Of a DNA stretch of 38,297 nucleotides, positions 35,241-38,297 are shown piece by piece. The position numbers were made by a program, and so were the translations under genes. Where the stretch lies: positions 1 through 38,297 of the forward strand of contig JAOQAF010000016.1 of assembly GCA_025963735.1 (NCBI GenBank), in the 5' to 3' direction. The notes beneath the pieces were generated by a model that was not told where the DNA came from, did no database searches, and saw only the letters and a program-made list of their open reading frames with translations. The stretch comes from Bacteroidota bacterium (GTDB lineage: Bacteria > Bacteroidota > Bacteroidia > B-17B0 > Aurantibacillaceae). Position 1 is the stretch's first letter. The number at the start of each line of letters is the position of its first letter.

Positions 35241-35375
35241 ATGTACATGTTTAAGAACAGACTGGAACAATGAATAAAATTGTTACAGGCTCTATCTAGT
35301 CAAGCCTCAAAAAGTCTTTTCTAGTTCAGACTACAGATAGGACAATGAATTAACGATTTTCACAAAACCTGTTCC

Positions 35376-35401
35376 TTTCTTTTTGCTTGACCAAAAAGAA
35401 A
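35376..35401. repeat. hairpin in repeat copy B
   Basis: TTTCTTTTTG and CAAAAAGAAA form a perfect 10-bp stem with loop CTTGAC. It is the counterpart of the hairpin at 9048-9077 in copy A, where the stem is extended by CC/GG and has one mismatch. Confidence 0.65.
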
Positions 35402-35645
35402 CAAAAACTCAAGGCTTCATAAAATTTCTCTAAACTCTTTTTGATGTTTAAGCAGAGTCTTGGAACTCGCCCATATGAAACCGTCTTGGGCTCGAACAAC
35501 CAAGCCTCCCACACAAGCATTCTCAAAAGACCTGGGTATAAAATTACTGTCTATGGTGCGATAGTCTTTTTCGAACTCCCTTTAAACATCAAAAGAGTTT
35601 TAACCAGAAATTTTATGAGGCCGCCTCTGCTTCGCGAAATGAGGG

Positions 35646-35666
35646 CAAACATGTTGTACATGTTTG
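35646..35666. repeat. 9-3-9 palindromic hairpin 1
   Basis: CAAACATGT-TGT-ACATGTTTG is a perfect 9-bp stem with a 3-base loop. It is preceded by GAGGG and followed by AGCCAGCGGATGCGTTAGACC. It forms one of three hairpins of identical geometry in repeat copy B. Confidence 0.75.
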
Positions 35667-35700
35667 AGCCAGCGGATGCGTTAGACCTATCAAAAGAGGG

Positions 35701-35721
35701 CAAATGTTCTGAGAACATTTG
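35701..35721. repeat. 9-3-9 palindromic hairpin 2
   Basis: CAAATGTTC-TGA-GAACATTTG is a perfect 9-bp stem with a 3-base loop, again preceded by GAGGG and followed by AGCGAGCCGGCGCTTAGTGCC. It differs from hairpin 1 at four stem positions, each compensated on the other arm, within an aligned 47-base unit. Confidence 0.75.
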
Positions 35722-35770
35722 AGCGAGCCGGCGCTTAGTGCCTTTTGGTTACTCTACCCACAAGCCGACT

Positions 35771-35791
35771 CAATTTTGCACTGCAAAATTG
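35771..35791. repeat. 9-3-9 palindromic hairpin 3 (opposite orientation)
   Basis: CAATTTTGC-ACT-GCAAAATTG is a perfect 9-bp stem with a 3-base loop. On the opposite strand its flanks read CAGGG before and AGTCGGC after, so it appears to be the same unit inverted. Confidence 0.72.
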
Positions 35792-36020
35792 CCCTGCCAC
35801 AAAAGTGACAGAAAAAAATACCGCAAATTCAAACATTACTAATTCCTTCGGCAGAATTTTTTGGACATTTTTCAAATAATTTGTTTAATGGTGGGATGAC
35901 AGAATATTTGAGGGACGCACTATCTATAAAGTTTAATATAAACAATGATCCCGTAAATATTTAGGAACGAGATATCCCAAACTAAACTAACGATAATGCG
36001 TTGCTGTATGAATGCTATTA

Positions 36021-36476
36021 TTACTGACTTAAAACAGAAGTAGGTTTAAACACCATTCTGTAAATATATGAACCAAAGATATGCCTTCTTGCAAACCTCG
36101 CGACATTGGGAGAATTTACGAGTTTGTTATATGTATTTTTTGGCACTCCGAAGTATTCGTATTTGCTTCCGTCCTGAAAACTAATTTTTAGCGTTTGTCC
36201 TTTATATAAATAATCTTCAATGCCCGAACTAGTAGTAGTAATTGTATACTCCTCCAGAGTGGATGCATGGGTTTCGGGTGAGATACTCACCAGAAAATGG
36301 TAAGCCTCAATAATTTCCTTGCTTTTTATTTCCGCTTGCTCTTTTAGCGGTTCATTATCTGCAAATTTATCAGGGTGCCATTCTTTTATAAGATTTCTGT
36401 AAATAAGTTTTAATTCAGCAAGATTAGTTTCTTTTGTGGTGCCAAATAATTTTCCGTAATCTTTTATGCGTTTCAT
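36021..36476 (-). CDS. J-domain protein with C-terminal KTSC domain
   Basis: The 151-aa protein has an N-terminal J domain (about residues 5-67: DYGKLFGTTKETNLAELKLIYRNLIKEWHPDKFADN...IIEAYHFLVS) with the HPD motif that stimulates Hsp70 ATPase. The C-terminal part (about 80-145: SSGIEDYLYKGQTLKISFQDGSKYEYFGVPKNTYNKLVNSPNVARFARRHIFGSYIYR) matches the KTSC domain, whose function is not established. There are no Gly/Phe or zinc-finger regions, so it is a specialised co-chaperone, not DnaJ itself. The start is ATG at 36476. It is convergent with sucB across repeat copy B. Confidence 0.85.
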   Translation of the reverse strand: MKRIKDYGKLFGTTKETNLAELKLIYRNLIKEWHPDKFADNEPLKEQAEIKSKEIIEAYHFLVSISPETHASTLEEYTITTTSSGIEDYLYKGQTLKISFQDGSKYEYFGVPKNTYNKLVNSPNVARFARRHIFGSYIYRMVFKPTSVLSQ

Positions 36477-36525
36477 TTCTTAGTTTAGAGTAATTTATTT
36501 TAAAATCGAATAATGTAATATAATA

Positions 36526-36533
36526 CGAAGATA
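36526..36533 (-). promoter_or_regulatory. candidate promoter -7 box of the DnaJ-KTSC gene
   Basis: TATCTTCG on the minus strand is a 7/8 match to TAnnTTTG, with TTTA 19 bases upstream at the -33 position. It lies 49 bases before the ATG. Confidence 0.38.
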
Positions 36534-36675
36534 GATAAAACAAAAACATCTTTAAATTCATTTATGTTATGAATTCACAATTACAAGCTCTGTGTACCGT
36601 CAGATAAGGTTAAATAATAACGCCTGGTGTAACCAAATTTTCAACCTTTTCACTCGGGACTAAGAATCATTTTAT

Positions 36676-36683
36676 TATCTTTA
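36676..36683 (+). promoter_or_regulatory. candidate -7 box of the YciI-like gene
   Basis: TATCTTTA is a 7/8 match to TAnnTTTG, 55 bases before the ATG at 36739. No good -33 TTTG is present at the expected distance. Confidence 0.28.
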
Positions 36684-36738
36684 ATAGAACTATTTAACCA
36701 GAAAAGTTATTATTCCGGGACTATTTTTAATTAAAATC

Positions 36739-37203
36739 ATGAAAAAGTTAATCACTCTATTCCTGTTATCCTTTAGCACTATTTTATTTTCACAGAATAA
36801 AATTGAAAGCGAGAACCCACGATACGATGCCGCGCTTGCTAAAAAATCAGGAGCAGATGATTATGGCATGAAAAAGTATGTCATCGCCTTTTTAAAAACC
36901 GGACCAAACCGAAACCAGGACTCGGCAACAGCTGTTATGTTACAGTCAGCCCACATGGCTAACATTGTTCGAATGGCCGAAGCGGGTCATTTGGTGGTGG
37001 CCGGTCCTTTTTTAGATGACTCAGAAATTAAAGGGATTTACATTTTTAATGTTGAAACTATTGAGCAGGCCAAAGCTTTAACCGAAACCGATCCGGCAAT
37101 TAAGGCAGGACGGCTGGCAATGGAGCTTCATCCCTGGTACGGATCAGCAGCTTTAATGCAAACCACACAAATTCATAAAACAATTCAGAAGAAAACTTTT
37201 TAG
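36739..37203 (+). CDS. exported YciI-like protein (dimeric alpha-beta barrel fold)
   Basis: The 154-aa protein has a signal peptide (MKKLITLFLLSFSTILFSQ) followed by a YCII-related domain: KKYVIAFLKTGP, MLQSAHMANIVRMAEAGHLVVAGPFLDDSEIKGIYIFNVETIEQAKALTETDPAIKAGRLAMELHPWYGSAAL. The conserved His in the QSAHMANI region and the Asp in DPAIKAG fit the family, whose biochemical role is mostly unknown. Export of a YciI domain is less common than the cytosolic form, but secreted versions occur in Bacteroidota. The last codons and the TAG stop lie inside a 15-bp tandem repeat. Confidence 0.85.
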   Translation: MKKLITLFLLSFSTILFSQNKIESENPRYDAALAKKSGADDYGMKKYVIAFLKTGPNRNQDSATAVMLQSAHMANIVRMAEAGHLVVAGPFLDDSEIKGIYIFNVETIEQAKALTETDPAIKAGRLAMELHPWYGSAALMQTTQIHKTIQKKTF

Positions 37204-37226
37204 AAGAAAACTTTTTAGAACTTTTT
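37187..37226 (+). repeat. 15-bp tandem duplication across the stop codon of the YciI-like gene
   Basis: AGAAGAAAACTTTTT occurs twice in tandem (37187-37201 and 37202-37216), followed by a partial copy AGAACTTTTT. The TAG stop (37201-37203) spans the junction of the two units. It probably arose by replication slippage. Confidence 0.8.
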
Positions 37227-37234
37227 GTTAGAAT

Positions 37235-37978
37235 TTATTTTTCAAATTGATAATTCGTATAGTCCATTAAAAGAGTGTTTAAAAACTCCTCGTTTTTTTG
37301 AGTGCTGCTGATCCCGTATTTACTTTTTATTTTATCACTTAACAAGCTCAAATGCTGCGGTTGATTCTGCCTCAGGCTAAAGTCAAGAACCTCACGGATA
37401 GTATTCACCTCTGTATCCGACATAAAAGCAACTTGCGGATAAACAATTTTATAATCAGGTTTTTGCTGATGCAGTATAGTATCTTTAATTGATATAGGTT
37501 TGTTTAAGAGAATAACTGTGGTTCCCGCAACCATATCTCCAAACCTTTGCGATTTACTCGTAACTGCAACTGTAATTAAAGCAATCATCGGCCTGTCAAT
37601 TAACCTGAACATAGATCTTACAAGGTAGGAGCCAAAGTTAGGTTGTGTACCATCAAGCTTAACCACTTTAATTTTTAAGATCTTTTTTCCAAAACTTTGT
37701 CCATTTAAAAAAGTTTCGCACAACAAATGATACAAGCCTGCAGGAAGTAAACACAGAATGATCAAACCTATCATTACCTGATTATATGTTTCATGTTTCT
37801 CGTAATTGCCGCTATAAAAATCTTTACGAATAGCCAGTGAAAAAATAAGGAACATAATGCAGGTATAAGCCCATACAAAAATGCCATCGAGCAACGCTGC
37901 TAATATCCTTGGTCCCACACCCGCTGCCGTGTAAGACAAAGCAACATTTTGGGTAGTGTTAATTTTAATGCTTTCCAT
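37235..37978 (-). CDS. RDD family membrane protein
   Basis: The 247-aa protein has an RDD domain at about residues 15-165. TAAGVGPRILAALLDGIFVWAYTCIMFLIFSLAI carries the Arg and Asp in the first helix, VMIGLIILCLLPAGLYHLLCETFLNGQSFGKKILKIKVVKLDG is next, and SYLVRSMFRLIDRPMIALITVAVTSKSQRFGDMVAGTTVIL follows. The C-terminal 80 residues are cytosolic and soluble. Function is unknown; RDD proteins may be transporters. It is divergent from a SpoIIM-like gene, a common pairing in Bacteroidota, and convergent with the YciI-like gene, only 31 bases away. Confidence 0.88.
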   Translation of the reverse strand: MESIKINTTQNVALSYTAAGVGPRILAALLDGIFVWAYTCIMFLIFSLAIRKDFYSGNYEKHETYNQVMIGLIILCLLPAGLYHLLCETFLNGQSFGKKILKIKVVKLDGTQPNFGSYLVRSMFRLIDRPMIALITVAVTSKSQRFGDMVAGTTVILLNKPISIKDTILHQQKPDYKIVYPQVAFMSDTEVNTIREVLDFSLRQNQPQHLSLLSDKIKSKYGISSTQKNEEFLNTLLMDYTNYQFEK

Positions 37979-38025
37979 GAAGCGCTGTTGCCAGATTGTA
38001 TATTAATATATAAATTTAGTGATTA

Positions 38026-38033
38026 CAAAGGTA
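38026..38033 (-). promoter_or_regulatory. candidate -7 box of the RDD gene
   Basis: TACCTTTG on the minus strand matches TAnnTTTG exactly and lies 47 bases before the RDD ATG. The -33 position reads CATG rather than TTTG on the minus strand. It shares the 75-base divergent intergenic region with the SpoIIM-like gene. Confidence 0.4.
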
Positions 38034-38053
38034 AAATTTTACTTGCGTTTATC

Positions 38054-38297
38054 ATGAAGGAAATAACCTTTTTAAAGCAGAATGCCCAAAAATGGGAAGA
38101 CTATGAAAAGGCTATTGATGCAGGGAAACCTGTTGGCCCTGCTCAACTCACAGAAATGTTTGTGGAACTAACTGATGATCTTTCCTACGCCAATACCAAT
38201 TACAATCAAAGCAACACAAAGGCATATGTAAACAGCTTAACCTCGCGTGTACATCATCTTGTTTACAAAAACAAAAAAGAAACCGGCAACCGTTTTA
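38054..38297 (+). CDS. stage II sporulation protein M-like membrane protein, N-terminal fragment (runs off window)
   Basis: Not in the ORF track. An ATG at 38054 opens 81 codons to the window edge without a stop: MKEITFLKQNAQKWEDYEKAIDAGKPVGPAQLTEMFVELTDDLSYANTNYNQSNTKAYVNSLTSRVHHLVYKNKKE. This matches the N-terminal cytosolic part of Bacteroidota SpoIIM-family (DUF95) proteins, which usually sit next to and divergent from an RDD gene, as here. Despite the name, no sporulation role is implied in this phylum. The membrane domain lies beyond the window. Confidence 0.78.
   Translation, partial: MKEITFLKQNAQKWEDYEKAIDAGKPVGPAQLTEMFVELTDDLSYANTNYNQSNTKAYVNSLTSRVHHLVYKNKKETGNRF

Larger units (their letters stand above)
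35305..35913 (+). repeat. long intergenic repeat, copy B (inverted relative to copy A at 8679-9150)
   Basis: This occupies most of the 860-base gap between sucB and the convergent DnaJ-KTSC gene. It shares with copy A the proximal block (CCTCAAAAAGTCTTTT, AATGAATTAAC, GTTCCTTTC hairpin), the core from ATGTTTAAGCAGAGTC (about 35442-35615, roughly 92% identical) and the distal block (GTTTAATGGT near 35883 and ACAGAATATTTGAGG at 35899-35913). The middle section, about 35620-35870, is not shared and holds three palindromic hairpins. The 35441-35722 ORF runs through the core and first two hairpins and is not supported as a gene. The remainder of the gap (35241-35304 and 35914-36020) shows nothing further except a short AACAAT/ATTGTT inverted repeat. 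Confidence 0.8.

Noticed and set aside
35441-35722. ORF MMFKQSLGTRPYETV... as a conserved hypothetical gene
   Set aside because: It is the repeat core plus palindromes. Differences from copy A are mostly amino-acid changing, and the C-terminal part reads through hairpins 1 and 2.
35646-35791. CRISPR array
   Set aside because: The three palindromes are not identical repeats, the spacing is irregular, one unit is inverted and there are no cas genes.

Overview
The window is an AT-rich bacterial chromosome segment that looks like Bacteroidota. The supporting signs are a full 14-subunit nuo operon with the short (about 330 aa) NuoG form common in that phylum, a secreted protein with a type IX secretion C-terminal sorting domain, Bacteroidota-type gene families (DUF4175, bacterial GH3, DnaJ-KTSC, YciI), scarce Shine-Dalgarno signals, and promoter-like sites resembling TTTG-N19-TAnnTTTG. 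Genus cannot be assigned by eye. No rRNA, tRNA, CRISPR array or transposase was seen.

Layout. Positions 1-8673 (+): the 3' end of a PolX-type DNA polymerase, a GH3-family protein, a conserved protein of unknown function, a large membrane/coiled-coil DUF4175 protein, an RsbW-like ATPase overlapping it, and a secreted TPR protein. Positions 8679-9150 hold intergenic repeat copy A. Positions 9160-25293 (-): pabB at the downstream end, then nuoN-M-L-K-[four-helix-bundle gene]-J-I-H-G-[broken hepT, mntA, TonB-domain gene]-F-E-D-C-B-A when read left to right; transcription runs from nuoA to nuoN. Positions 25385-28585 (-): a 1066-aa T9SS-exported repeat protein just upstream of nuoA. Positions 28702-35160 (+): tatA, gatA, sucA, an intact mntA-hepT pair, and sucB. 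Positions 35161-36020 contain repeat copy B and three matched hairpins. The right end holds a DnaJ-KTSC protein (-), a secreted YciI-like protein (+), an RDD membrane protein (-) and the start of a SpoIIM-like gene (+).

How it fits together. The core is central energy metabolism: complex I plus the E1 and E2 subunits of 2-oxoglutarate dehydrogenase, which supplies NADH. Small accessory genes have entered these operons three times: a four-helix-bundle gene between nuoK and nuoJ, a TonB-domain/mntA/hepT block between nuoF and nuoG, and mntA-hepT between sucA and sucB. All lie in the host operon's direction with very tight junctions. The hepT copy in nuo is frameshifted; the one in suc is intact.

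The most unusual non-genic structure is a pair of long, diverged, oppositely oriented repeats about 27 kb apart, each filling a convergent (tail-to-tail) intergenic space. Copy B also carries three 9-3-9 hairpins whose stem sequences differ but stay perfectly paired.
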